Source: Clostridia bacterium (GTDB lineage Bacteria; Bacillota_A; Clostridia; Christensenellales; Aristaeellaceae). From it: a DNA stretch of 5,062 nt. Below are positions 1 to 5,062 of this stretch, one piece after another; the stretch's first letter is position 1, and each line of letters starts with the position of its first letter. Location: the NCBI GenBank assembly GCA_017412025.1, contig JAFQOY010000256.1, positions 1 to 5,062 on the forward strand, in the 5' to 3' direction. The notes beneath the pieces were generated by a model, which saw nothing but the letters and a program-made list of their open reading frames with translations, was not told the origin of the DNA and made no database searches. Made by a program: the position numbers and the translations under genes.

Positions 1-579
1 CATGTGGAACTTGAACCGGTATTTGCTCAGATGGGTCTGAATGCTGTCTATTTTGATGTGGATACCTTTGAGGATTATCTGCGTATGCTGCAGGTGTGTA
101 CGCAGTTGACGGGTTCTCCTGATCGTTATGAGGCTTATGGCGAAGCGCTCAGGACTCAGGTGGATGCAGCGAAAGAAACCGCAGATGGAAGGAAGCCGAC
201 TGTGCTCTATATCCGTGCAACGGGCTCAAGCTGCAGGGTGAAAAACAGTGCAGGCAGCGTATTGGGCGAGATGCTCAAGGCGCTCGATTGCGTCAATATT
301 GCCGACAGCGACACAAGCCTGCTGGAGGAACTGAGCCTGGAAGCAATTCTGATGGCTGACCCGGATTTTATATTTGTGGTGGAGCAGAGCGCAGATCCGC
401 AGGCCGCAAAGGATGTGCTGGAAAAGACACTGTTTTCCAATCCGGCATGGAAGACGCTGACGGCAGTGAGAGAAGGGCGCTATCACGTCATGGATTCTTC
501 ACTGTATAACCTGAAGCCGAACGCAAGATGGGGAGAAGCATATGAAAAGCTGGCGGAGATTCTTTATGGGGAGAAATGA
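1..579 (+). CDS. ABC transporter substrate-binding protein, iron-complex/cobalamin class (5' partial)
   Basis: C-terminal 192 residues of an extracellular, probably lipid-anchored, substrate-binding protein of the FepB/FhuD/BtuF (TroA-like, type III) class. The frame is open at base 1 (CAT, His), so the GTG at 4 is not taken as the start. Signal peptide, lipobox and most of the N-terminal lobe lie upstream; relatives are usually about 300-350 residues. What is visible fits the inter-lobe helix and C-terminal lobe: a helical stretch (DRYEAYGEALRTQVDAAKE), a strand VLYIRATGSS, a LLEELSLEAILMADPDFIFVV segment broken here as LSLEAILMADPDFIFVV (the usual 'line in the sand' before the second lobe's strands), and an ending with NPAWKTLTAVREGRYHVMD and a helix WGEAYEKLAEIL. 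Its stop (577-579) overlaps the permease gene. The ligand cannot be read from sequence: siderophore-iron, corrinoid and heme are all possible. Class assignment is firm; substrate is unknown. Confidence 0.88.
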   Translation, partial: HVELEPVFAQMGLNAVYFDVDTFEDYLRMLQVCTQLTGSPDRYEAYGEALRTQVDAAKETADGRKPTVLYIRATGSSCRVKNSAGSVLGEMLKALDCVNIADSDTSLLEELSLEAILMADPDFIFVVEQSADPQAAKDVLEKTLFSNPAWKTLTAVREGRYHVMDSSLYNLKPNARWGEAYEKLAEILYGEK

Positions 580-1564
580 AAACAAAAGCATATATCCGCC
601 TTTGGTTGCATGCTTTCTCTGTGCGGCAGTCATGAGCCTTTGTGTCGGCGCGGTGCCTGTTGCGCCCGGCGATGTGTTTTCTGCATTGTTTTCCGGAAAA
701 ACAGAAACGGTTGCCGCGCGGATCATTCTGTATACGCGCCTGCCGCGCACACTGGCAGCACTGCTTTCCGGCGCAGCGCTCGCAGTTTCCGGCGCTGTGA
801 TTCAGACTGTGCTGTGCAATCCGCTTGCAGCGCCCAATATCATCGGCGTGAATTCGAGCGCCGGTCTTGCCGTGGCCATCGCCTGCGCGCTCGTTCCGAT
901 GTCAGCGGTATTGACGCCGCTGATCGCGTTTGCAGGCGCTCTGGCCGGTGTGCTGCTGGTGCTTGCACTTTCTGAGATGACGGGTGCATCGCGCATGACG
1001 ACGGTGCTTTCGGGCGTGGCGGTATCCAATCTATTTGGCGCGGCGATTGATGCGGTGATTACATTTGTGCCGGATGCGCTGGTAGGCTATTCGGATTTCA
1101 AAATCGGCGGCTTTGCCGATGTGACGATGGCGCGTCTTGGTCCGGCAGGCATGCTGATTGCACTGAGCCTCGCCCTGATTGTGACGCTGTCTGAACAGAT
1201 GGATATCCTTGCGCTGGGCAGCGAAACGGCCAGGAGCCTGGGACTCGCTGTGCGGCCGGTGCGCCTGGTTCTTTTGGTGCTTGCAGCGGCGTTGTGCGGC
1301 GCAGCGATCAGCTTTTCCGGCCTGCTGGGCTTCGTTGGTCTGATCGTGCCGCATATCATGCGCAGGCTTGTGGGGGAGGAGAGCCGCAGGCTCGTTCTCT
1401 CCTGCGCGCTGGGCGGCGCTGCGCTGGTGGCGCTGTGCGACACGCTTGCACGTGTGCTTTTTGCGCCGTATGAGCTGCCTGTGGGCATTGTACTTTCCTT
1501 CGCAGGCGTACCGTTCTTCCTGTGGCTGCTGCTGCGCCAGAGAGGAGGGCGAATCCATGATTGA
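542..1564 (+). CDS. FecCD-family ABC transporter permease
   Basis: Integral membrane subunit of a metal-complex/cobalamin importer (BtuC/FhuB/FepD/FecC family), expected to work as a homodimer with the ATPase encoded next. It has 340 residues from the first ATG, normal for the family. Family hallmarks: RLPRT at 66-70, LSGAALAVSGAVIQ at 75-88, NPLAAPNIIGV at 93-103, the cytoplasmic loop LGSETARSLGL at 225-235 that contacts the ATPase, GLLGFVGLIVPHIMRRLVG at 260-278 and ELPVGIV at 311-317. Several strongly hydrophobic segments (for example 21-38, 70-90, 107-143, 203-217, 240-258, 283-300, 312-331) fit a roughly ten-helix protein. Start choice is open: ATG 542 has GGGGAG at 530-535 with a 6-nt spacer (38-nt overlap with the preceding gene), while ATG 566 has GGAG at 555-558 with a 7-nt spacer (14-nt overlap). 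The second agrees better with the short overlaps elsewhere in this operon. Confidence 0.95.
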   Translation: MKSWRRFFMGRNENKSIYPPLVACFLCAAVMSLCVGAVPVAPGDVFSALFSGKTETVAARIILYTRLPRTLAALLSGAALAVSGAVIQTVLCNPLAAPNIIGVNSSAGLAVAIACALVPMSAVLTPLIAFAGALAGVLLVLALSEMTGASRMTTVLSGVAVSNLFGAAIDAVITFVPDALVGYSDFKIGGFADVTMARLGPAGMLIALSLALIVTLSEQMDILALGSETARSLGLAVRPVRLVLLVLAAALCGAAISFSGLLGFVGLIVPHIMRRLVGEESRRLVLSCALGGAALVALCDTLARVLFAPYELPVGIVLSFAGVPFFLWLLLRQRGGRIHD

Positions 1565-2330
1565 AATTCGGAATCTGTGTGCGGGCTACCGGGGAAAGCC
1601 GGTGCTCAATCAGGTGTCGCTTGATTTCAAAGAGGGTGAAGTGCTGGTGCTGCTGGGCCCCAATGGCTGCGGCAAGAGCACGCTGTTGAAAACCGTGCTT
1701 GGCCTGACGGAGAAATCCTCCGGAATTGTCCTGTACGATGGCGAGGAAATGGAGAATCTCTCGCGCAGGCAGATTGCGCAGAAGGCAGCATTTCTTACCC
1801 AGTCGCGCACGACGCCTGTGATCACGGCGCTGCGCATGGTGCTCCATGGACGATTCCCGTATCTGTCCTACCCGCGCAGATATGGAAAAACAGATTATGA
1901 GCTCGCCTATCGCGCGCTTGAACGGGTTGGCGCAAAGCAGTATGCGGGCGAATACGTCAGCGAGCTTTCCGGCGGACAGCGCCAGGGCGTGTATCTGGCA
2001 ATGGCGCTTGCTCAGGACACAAAAACTATCCTGATGGACGAGCCGACGACATATCTGGATATTGAGCATCAGCTTGGCGTAATGAATACGGCCAGAAAGC
2101 TGGCGCAGGAAGGAAAGGCTGTCGTGCTTGTGCTGCACGATATTGCGCTGGCGCTGCGCTTGGCGGATCGGATTGCCGTCATGGACAGGGGCCATCTGAT
2201 TGCCTGCGGCACGCCGAAGGCAATCGAAGAGAGCCGCGTAATAGACCGCGTATTCCATGTCAGGTTGTTTGCATCGGATACGCAGCACGGACGGCAGTAT
2301 TATTGTATCAGTACACAGGAGGAAGCATGA
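1557..2330 (+). CDS. ABC transporter ATP-binding protein (FepC/BtuD/FhuC type)
   Basis: Cytoplasmic ATPase that powers the importer, 257 residues, normal for the class. Motifs in order: Walker A GPNGCGKST at 34-42, Q-loop glutamine at 82 (FLTQS), the helical-domain stretch VLHGRFPYLSYPRRYGKTD at 95-113 typical of iron-complex/cobalamin ATPases, signature LSGGQRQ at 137-143, Walker B TILMDEP at 157-163 with catalytic Glu162, D-loop YLD at 166-168, and switch His194 in VLHD. All catalytic residues are present, so it should be active. The start is ATG 1557: GAGGAGGG (1542-1549) lies 7 nt upstream and the gene overlaps the permease stop by 8 nt. The open frame runs further upstream to 1368, but that part lies in permease coding sequence and has no ABC features. 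It ends as ATGA, overlapping the next gene by 4 nt. Confidence 0.97.
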   Translation: MIEIRNLCAGYRGKPVLNQVSLDFKEGEVLVLLGPNGCGKSTLLKTVLGLTEKSSGIVLYDGEEMENLSRRQIAQKAAFLTQSRTTPVITALRMVLHGRFPYLSYPRRYGKTDYELAYRALERVGAKQYAGEYVSELSGGQRQGVYLAMALAQDTKTILMDEPTTYLDIEHQLGVMNTARKLAQEGKAVVLVLHDIALALRLADRIAVMDRGHLIACGTPKAIEESRVIDRVFHVRLFASDTQHGRQYYCISTQEEA

Positions 2331-2932
2331 AGCCCTATTTTCCAATGTTTATCAAGCTGGAGGGACGGCGCGGATTGATTATTGGCGGCGGCATGGTCGC
2401 CTTGCGCAAAATCGAAAAAATTGCGCCGTATGGCGCGGCGCTTCGCGTGATTGCACCGCAGATGCTGCCGGAGATTGAAGCGATGAGCGATGTGGAGCGC
2501 GTGAAACGCTGCTTCAGAATGTCCGATCTGCGCACAAATTGGGCATTTGTGATCGCGGCGACGGATGATCCGCAGGAGAATCATGTGATTGCAGAGCTGT
2601 GTGAACGCAGGAATATTCCGGTTAACGTGGTGGATGATCCGGCATACTGCTCCTTTATCTTCCCGGCTGTCGTGCACAGCGGCCCGTTTTCTGTGGGCAT
2701 TTCTACCGGCGGCGCCAGCCCTACAGCGGCGATTTATTTCAAAGAGCAGCTCGAGGCGATGGTGCCCGATCGGTTTGACGAGATTCTGGAATGGCTGAAC
2801 GCACAGCGCGGCGCGATGAAAGCGCGCATGGCGGATGAACAGATGCGCGCTGCGGTATTCAAGCGGATGCTTTCTGCCTGTATGGAGAAGGGGGCGCCGC
2901 TTGATGAACACGAAATGGAGGAATTGCTGTGA
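2327..2932 (+). CDS. Precorrin-2 dehydrogenase (siroheme synthase N-terminal / SirC type)
   Basis: Cytoplasmic enzyme that oxidises precorrin-2 to sirohydrochlorin with NAD+, the step before iron (siroheme) or cobalt (cobalamin) insertion. It has 201 residues, matching stand-alone SirC-type proteins and the N-terminal half of CysG. The N-terminus YFPMFIKLEGRRGLIIGGG is typical; the Rossmann loop GGGMVALRK is at 20-28 and FVIAATDD at 74-81. NVVDDPAYCSFIFPA at 100-114 contains the conserved Asp103/Asp104; in E. coli-type CysG the equivalent NVVDD aspartate (Asp104) is needed for dehydrogenase and chelatase activity. SVGISTGGASPTAA follows at 122-135. Whether it also inserts iron is undecided: CysG and Met8p do both, B. 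megaterium SirC only dehydrogenates. ATG 2327 forms ATGA with the ATPase stop and follows AGGAGG (2317-2322) by only 4 nt. Another ATG at 2345 has no ribosome site and would lose the conserved start. Confidence 0.95.
   Translation: MKPYFPMFIKLEGRRGLIIGGGMVALRKIEKIAPYGAALRVIAPQMLPEIEAMSDVERVKRCFRMSDLRTNWAFVIAATDDPQENHVIAELCERRNIPVNVVDDPAYCSFIFPAVVHSGPFSVGISTGGASPTAAIYFKEQLEAMVPDRFDEILEWLNAQRGAMKARMADEQMRAAVFKRMLSACMEKGAPLDEHEMEELL
2917..2931 (+). promoter_or_regulatory. Ribosome binding site and GTG start of the methyltransferase gene
   Basis: GGAGG at 2917-2921 lies inside the end of the dehydrogenase gene, 7 nt before GTG 2929-2931. No in-frame ATG lies close by in the first codons, and the conserved VVHLVGAG strand begins at residue 8, so GTG is the natural start. 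The GTGA overlap indicates coupled translation of the two enzymes acting in sequence. Confidence 0.8.
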
Positions 2933-3669
2933 ATAGCGAAAGAAAAGGTGTTGTGCACCTGGTTGGCGCGGGCTGCGGCAGCGCAGATCTGATTACCGTG
3001 CGAGGCCTTCGGCTCATTCAAAGCTGCGATGCGCTTGTGTATGATGATCTGATTGATGAGGCGCTGCTGGATGAAGCGCCTGAAGGTGCACAGCGAATCT
3101 ACATGGGCAAGCGGTCCGGTCATCATAGCGCGCCGCAGGAGGAAATCTGTGCGGAGCTGATCCGGCTTGCGCTTGAGGGGTTTAAGGTTGTGCGGCTCAA
3201 GGGAGGGGATCCTTATCTCTTCGGCCGCGGCGGAGAGGAAATGCTTGCGCTCAGGGCGGCGGGCGTCGAATGCCATGAAGTGCCGGGAATTCCGTCCGCA
3301 ATTGGCATTCCTGCGGAGGCGGGCATCCCCGTGACGCACAGGGGAAAGAGCCGAAGCCTGCACATCATCACGGGCCACACCTCGGATACGGAAGACGGAC
3401 TGCCTGCCGATTTCGACCATCTTGCCAGTATCGATGGTACGCTGGTATTCCTGATGGGCCTTGCGCAGCTGGAGCGCATTGCACAGCGCCTGATGGCAGC
3501 GGGCAAGCGCGCTGATACGCCGGCAGCGGTGCTTTCCGGCGGCAACTCGAGGAATCCTGCACAGGTGCGCGGCACACTTGCGGATATCGCGCAGAAGGCG
3601 CGCGATGCGCAAGTGAAAGCGCCGGCGATCATCATGGTCGGCGGCGTGGCTGAAATGGATCTGAACTGA
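2929..3669 (+). CDS. cobA: Uroporphyrinogen-III C-methyltransferase (SUMT)
   Basis: Cytoplasmic SAM-dependent enzyme that methylates uroporphyrinogen III at C-2 and C-7 to give precorrin-2, the substrate of the upstream gene's product. It has 246 residues, the normal size for a single-domain SUMT; no uroporphyrinogen-III synthase (HemD) domain is fused, unlike many clostridial versions. Motifs: VGAGCGSADLITVRG at 12-26, VYDDLID at 37-43, GKRSG..S..QEEI at 60-73, RLKGGDPYLFGRGGEE at 89-104, VPGIPSAIGIPAEAGIPVTHRG at 118-139 (given here as VPGIPSAIG then AGIPVTHRG), HIITGHT, and LVFLMGLAQL. Two sites are unusual: the common GAGPGD loop reads GAGCGSAD, and Pro122 stands where Thr or Ser is usual. 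The start is GTG 2929, overlapping the previous stop as GTGA, with GGAGG at 2917-2921 and a 7-nt spacer. It is the last gene before the terminator. The cobA symbol follows enzyme class, not proof that cobalamin is the product. Confidence 0.95.
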   Translation: MNSERKGVVHLVGAGCGSADLITVRGLRLIQSCDALVYDDLIDEALLDEAPEGAQRIYMGKRSGHHSAPQEEICAELIRLALEGFKVVRLKGGDPYLFGRGGEEMLALRAAGVECHEVPGIPSAIGIPAEAGIPVTHRGKSRSLHIITGHTSDTEDGLPADFDHLASIDGTLVFLMGLAQLERIAQRLMAAGKRADTPAAVLSGGNSRNPAQVRGTLADIAQKARDAQVKAPAIIMVGGVAEMDLN

Positions 3670-3695
3670 AAAAAGCGGGATGATTCCCGCTTTTT
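3670..3695. terminator. Bidirectional intrinsic terminator between convergent genes
   Basis: GCGGGA (3675-3680) pairs with TCCCGC (3685-3690) around a TGAT loop. The stem extends as five A-T pairs between A3670-A3674 and T3691-T3695, giving an 11-bp perfect inverted repeat. On the plus strand the stem runs into TTTTTCTTCT, directly after the methyltransferase stop. On the minus strand it runs into a T run from the A tract at 3669-3674, so it can also end transcripts from the convergent LysR gene, whose stop lies about 95 nt away. Read directly from sequence. Confidence 0.93.
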
Positions 3696-3758
3696 CTTCT
3701 CTGATGATACTGTGGAATCGGTTGTATGCGCGAAGCGAAGAAGGGATCTGGGCGGCAG

Positions 3759-3778
3759 CCCAACGTACCCCGACGTAC
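3759..3778. repeat. Short tandem repeat, two 10-nt units, in the convergent gap
   Basis: CCCAACGTAC (3759-3768) is followed at once by CCCGACGTAC (3769-3778), one mismatch apart. A third, poorer copy (TCCCGCGTC at 3779-3787) abuts the LysR stop codon. Each unit contains the palindrome GTAC. The neighbouring sequence at 3749-3762 can fold as TGGGC-GGCA-GCCCA. No function is evident; the rest of 3696-3787 shows no gene or recognisable signal. Confidence 0.5.
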
Positions 3779-3787
3779 TCCCGCGTC

Positions 3788-4675
3788 TTACTCCTTGTGG
3801 ATGATCTGCTTGCATGCTTCGATGAAATCCTGCATCTGGGAGCGAACGGGCATTTTGTTGTTGTAGCAGATGTAGAACAGGCGATCCATCGGCATATCCT
3901 CAATGCTGCAGGCGTGGATGAGGTTTGCGTCCGTATAGCGCTCCACGCAGCGATGGGAGATAACGCCAAGGCCCAGACCATGATGCACCATGTCGATAAT
4001 GGCGGCAGAGCTGGCGGATTCGCCGATGACATTGATGGAGACCTTCGCCATGCGCAGATAATCCTCAAAGATGGTGCGGGTACCGCTGCCCAGTTCGCGC
4101 AGGATAAAGTTCTGCCCACTCAGCTCCTCAGGGCGAATATGATCGCGATTCCAGAAGGGATGGCCGCGATGGCAGATGACCATCAGCGTATCCTTGACCA
4201 GCGGAAGCTTGGCGATCTCATCGCTGCGCACCTGTCCTTCAATGAGCGCGATGTCCAACTCATTGTGCAGCAGACGGTTTTCCAGGCTGCGCGTGTTTTC
4301 GACGATGAATGTGCTTTGGATATCGGGATGGTTTTCATGCAGGCGCTTGCCGATGGGCGCAAGCATGGTATTGGCGATGGAAAGCGTGCAGCCGATTCTC
4401 AGCTCGCGTGAGGGCGTGGCGTCCTTGACGGCGGCGTTCATGATTTCATACTGCTGCATGACCTTGCGGGCATGGGTGAGCAGAAGCTGGCCGTGCGGCG
4501 TGAGAAGAAGCTGTTTGTGCCCGCGCTCAAAAAGCTCGACGCCCAGCTCATATTCCAGATCTGAAATGCACTGGCTGACGGTCGGCTGGGAGACATAGAG
4601 CGCCTTGGCGGCCTCGCTCATGCGCAGCTTTTCTGCGACGGAGATAAAGATACTGAGCTGCTTCAGCGTAGACAC
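3788..4675 (-). CDS. LysR-family transcriptional regulator, CysL/YeiE-like
   Basis: DNA-binding regulator of 295 residues, the usual LysR length. The N-terminal winged helix-turn-helix is clear: LKQLSIFISVAE at 4-15, then AAKALYVSQPTVSQCISDLE at 22-41, and LGVELFER at 44-51 followed by LLLTPHG. The effector-binding part begins near residue 88 with LRIGCTLSIANTMLAP. It contains NELDIALIEGQV and FILRELGSGTR, the pattern of the CysL-like periplasmic-binding fold found in CysL (activator of sulfite reductase genes in Bacillus) and YeiE. The start is taken as GTG 4675 because GGGAGGGG (4689-4682) lies 6 nt upstream and LysR proteins normally begin just before this LKQL segment; the open frame reaches an ATG at 4708 without a ribosome site. 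It is divergent from the oxidoreductase gene at 4850, a typical arrangement for a LysR protein and its target. Family is certain, subgroup moderately so, effector unknown. Confidence 0.95.
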   Translation of the reverse strand: MSTLKQLSIFISVAEKLRMSEAAKALYVSQPTVSQCISDLEYELGVELFERGHKQLLLTPHGQLLLTHARKVMQQYEIMNAAVKDATPSRELRIGCTLSIANTMLAPIGKRLHENHPDIQSTFIVENTRSLENRLLHNELDIALIEGQVRSDEIAKLPLVKDTLMVICHRGHPFWNRDHIRPEELSGQNFILRELGSGTRTIFEDYLRMAKVSINVIGESASSAAIIDMVHHGLGLGVISHRCVERYTDANLIHACSIEDMPMDRLFYICYNNKMPVRSQMQDFIEACKQIIHKE

Positions 4676-4689
4676 GGTGATCCCCTCCC
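4673..4689 (-). promoter_or_regulatory. Ribosome binding site and GTG start of the LysR gene
   Basis: On the minus strand GGGAGGGG (4689-4682) precedes GTG (4675-4673) by 6 nt. The upstream in-frame ATGs at 4708, 4699 and 4696 have no such site; the purine run would lie inside the coding region if they were used. This decides the start. Confidence 0.8.
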
Positions 4690-4753
4690 TTATCATCATA
4701 AAAGGCAAAACATAGCGCCTGTTCCATTACAAAAACCAAATCGATGCTTTGGG

Positions 4754-4796
4754 TATTCATATTTTACAATACACACATGGCATGATAATATAATAA
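4754..4796 (+). promoter_or_regulatory. Candidate promoter and LysR operator for the oxidoreductase gene
   Basis: In the AT-rich divergent region, TTTACA (4763-4768) can serve as a -35 element. TAATAT (4786-4791) lies 17 nt after it; a perfect TATAAT (4789-4794) lies 20 nt after it, a longer than ideal gap that would suit activator dependence. An imperfect inverted repeat brackets this: TATTCATATT (4754-4763) against AATATAATA (4787-4795), identical to its complement apart from one extra C. LysR proteins commonly bind such interrupted dyads (T-N11-A type) near the target promoter. The AT richness makes chance matches likely, so the operator part is tentative. No equally good promoter for the LysR gene was found on the minus strand; TAAAAT (4766-4761) is the best -10 candidate. 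Confidence 0.5.
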
Positions 4797-4849
4797 CACA
4801 GTTGGTCAATAAAGAAAAGCATGGTTTCTGAATCAGAAGGAGAGACGAA

Positions 4850-5062
4850 ATGAAAATCGTTGTTCTGGGCGGCGTTGCTGCCGGTACCAAAATTGCGGCG
4901 AAGCTGATGCGCGAAGACCGCAGCAATGAGGTTGTGATTCTTAATAAGGGCGAGAATATCTCCTATGCCGGCTGCGGCCTGCCGTATTATGTGGGCCACG
5001 TCATTGGCGAGAAGGAAGAGCTGATTGTTAACACTCCGGCAAAGTACGAGGGCCTGACCGGC
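4850..5062 (+). CDS. FAD-dependent CoA-disulfide reductase / NADH oxidase-type oxidoreductase (3' partial)
   Basis: First 71 residues of a pyridine nucleotide-disulfide oxidoreductase that runs off the window. It begins MKIVVLGGVAAGTKIAAKL, where GGVAAG at 7-12 is the FAD-binding Rossmann loop in the form used by CoA-disulfide reductases, NADH oxidases and persulfide reductases. VVILNKGENISYAGCGLPYY follows, split here as VVILNKGE (28-35) and ISYAGCGLPYYVG (37-49). Cys42 is the single redox cysteine of this subfamily, rather than the CxxxxC pair of glutathione or lipoamide reductases. Expected to be cytosolic and to use NAD(P)H to reduce CoA disulfide, persulfide, polysulfide or oxygen. ATG 4850 has AAGGAG at 4837-4842 with a 7-nt spacer. 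Relatives are about 440-560 residues, and some carry C-terminal rhodanese or other sulfur-transfer domains; that part is not visible, so substrate is undecided. Divergent from the LysR gene, its likely regulator. Confidence 0.9.
   Translation, partial: MKIVVLGGVAAGTKIAAKLMREDRSNEVVILNKGENISYAGCGLPYYVGHVIGEKEELIVNTPAKYEGLTG

Noticed and set aside
1368..1556. Upstream extension of the ATPase reading frame
   Set aside because: It lies within the permease coding sequence, shows no ABC similarity, and the ATG at 1557 has a clear Shine-Dalgarno and the typical MIEIRNL start.
1356..2345. Minus-strand open frame (329 codons) opposite the ATPase gene
   Set aside because: Antisense to a gene with every ABC ATPase motif; its translation resembles no family and is rich in His, Arg and Gln as expected of a shadow frame.
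3749..3762. TGGGC-GGCA-GCCCA hairpin as a separate LysR terminator
   Set aside because: The stem is only 5 bp and no T run follows it on either strand; the 3670-3695 element is far better.
2734..4119. Long minus-strand open frame (461 codons) spanning the SUMT gene and the LysR gene end
   Set aside because: It runs antisense through well-supported coding sequence and across the terminator, has no recognisable domain and a low-complexity Arg/Ser/Ala-rich composition. It is a product of GC-rich codon use.
3680..4411. Plus-strand open frame (243 codons) after the terminator
   Set aside because: It begins inside the terminator hairpin and is the opposite strand of the LysR gene, which has a strong ribosome site and full-length homologous features.
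4676..4708. Longer LysR start at ATG 4708
   Set aside because: It adds 11 residues (MPFMMIREGIT) not expected in LysR proteins, lacks a ribosome site, and would bury the strong GGGAGGGG site inside the coding region.
4676..4849. Riboswitch or small RNA in the divergent spacer
   Set aside because: The region is short and AT-rich, with no conserved stem set, antiterminator or terminator structure that I can recognise.

Overview
The window looks like a fragment of an anaerobic, moderately GC-rich Gram-positive chromosome, most likely a gut-type member of the Clostridia. This is an inference from strong purine-rich Shine-Dalgarno sites, two GTG starts, tight gene packing and the protein families present; nothing here fixes the species.

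Positions 1-3669 hold the 3' part of a plus-strand operon. In order it carries the end of a metal-complex/cobalamin-type substrate-binding protein (cut by the window edge), a FecCD-family permease, its ATPase, a precorrin-2 dehydrogenase (SirC/CysG N-terminal type) and a uroporphyrinogen-III C-methyltransferase (SUMT, CobA type). Each gene overlaps the next, by 38 or 14, 8, 4 and 4 nt, so the five are very probably co-transcribed and translationally coupled. The operon ends in a clear intrinsic terminator at 3670-3695 that has T runs on both strands. The two enzymes convert uroporphyrinogen III to precorrin-2 and then sirohydrochlorin, the branch point for siroheme and for anaerobic (cobalt-early) cobalamin. 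An ABC importer of the iron-siderophore/cobalamin/heme class in the same unit suggests it supplies a metal, or a metal complex or tetrapyrrole, linked to that pathway.

Positions 3696-3787 are a short non-coding gap with a small tandem repeat. A convergent minus-strand gene (3788-4675) encodes a LysR-family regulator whose effector domain resembles the CysL/YeiE group, which is associated with sulfite and sulfur metabolism. It is divergent from a plus-strand gene starting at 4850 and leaving the window. That gene encodes the N-terminus of an FAD-dependent CoA-disulfide reductase/NADH-oxidase-type enzyme with the single redox cysteine of that family. The AT-rich 174-bp divergent intergenic region contains a good promoter candidate and an imperfect inverted repeat that could be the LysR operator.

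A possible theme joins the two halves. Siroheme is the cofactor of sulfite and nitrite reductases, CysL-type regulators control sulfite reduction in other bacteria, and CoA-disulfide-reductase-like enzymes handle thiols and persulfides. The families are individually familiar; the combination is the interesting part. I saw no CRISPR array, tRNA, rRNA, insertion sequence or clear riboswitch. The operon's own promoter and leader lie upstream of the window.
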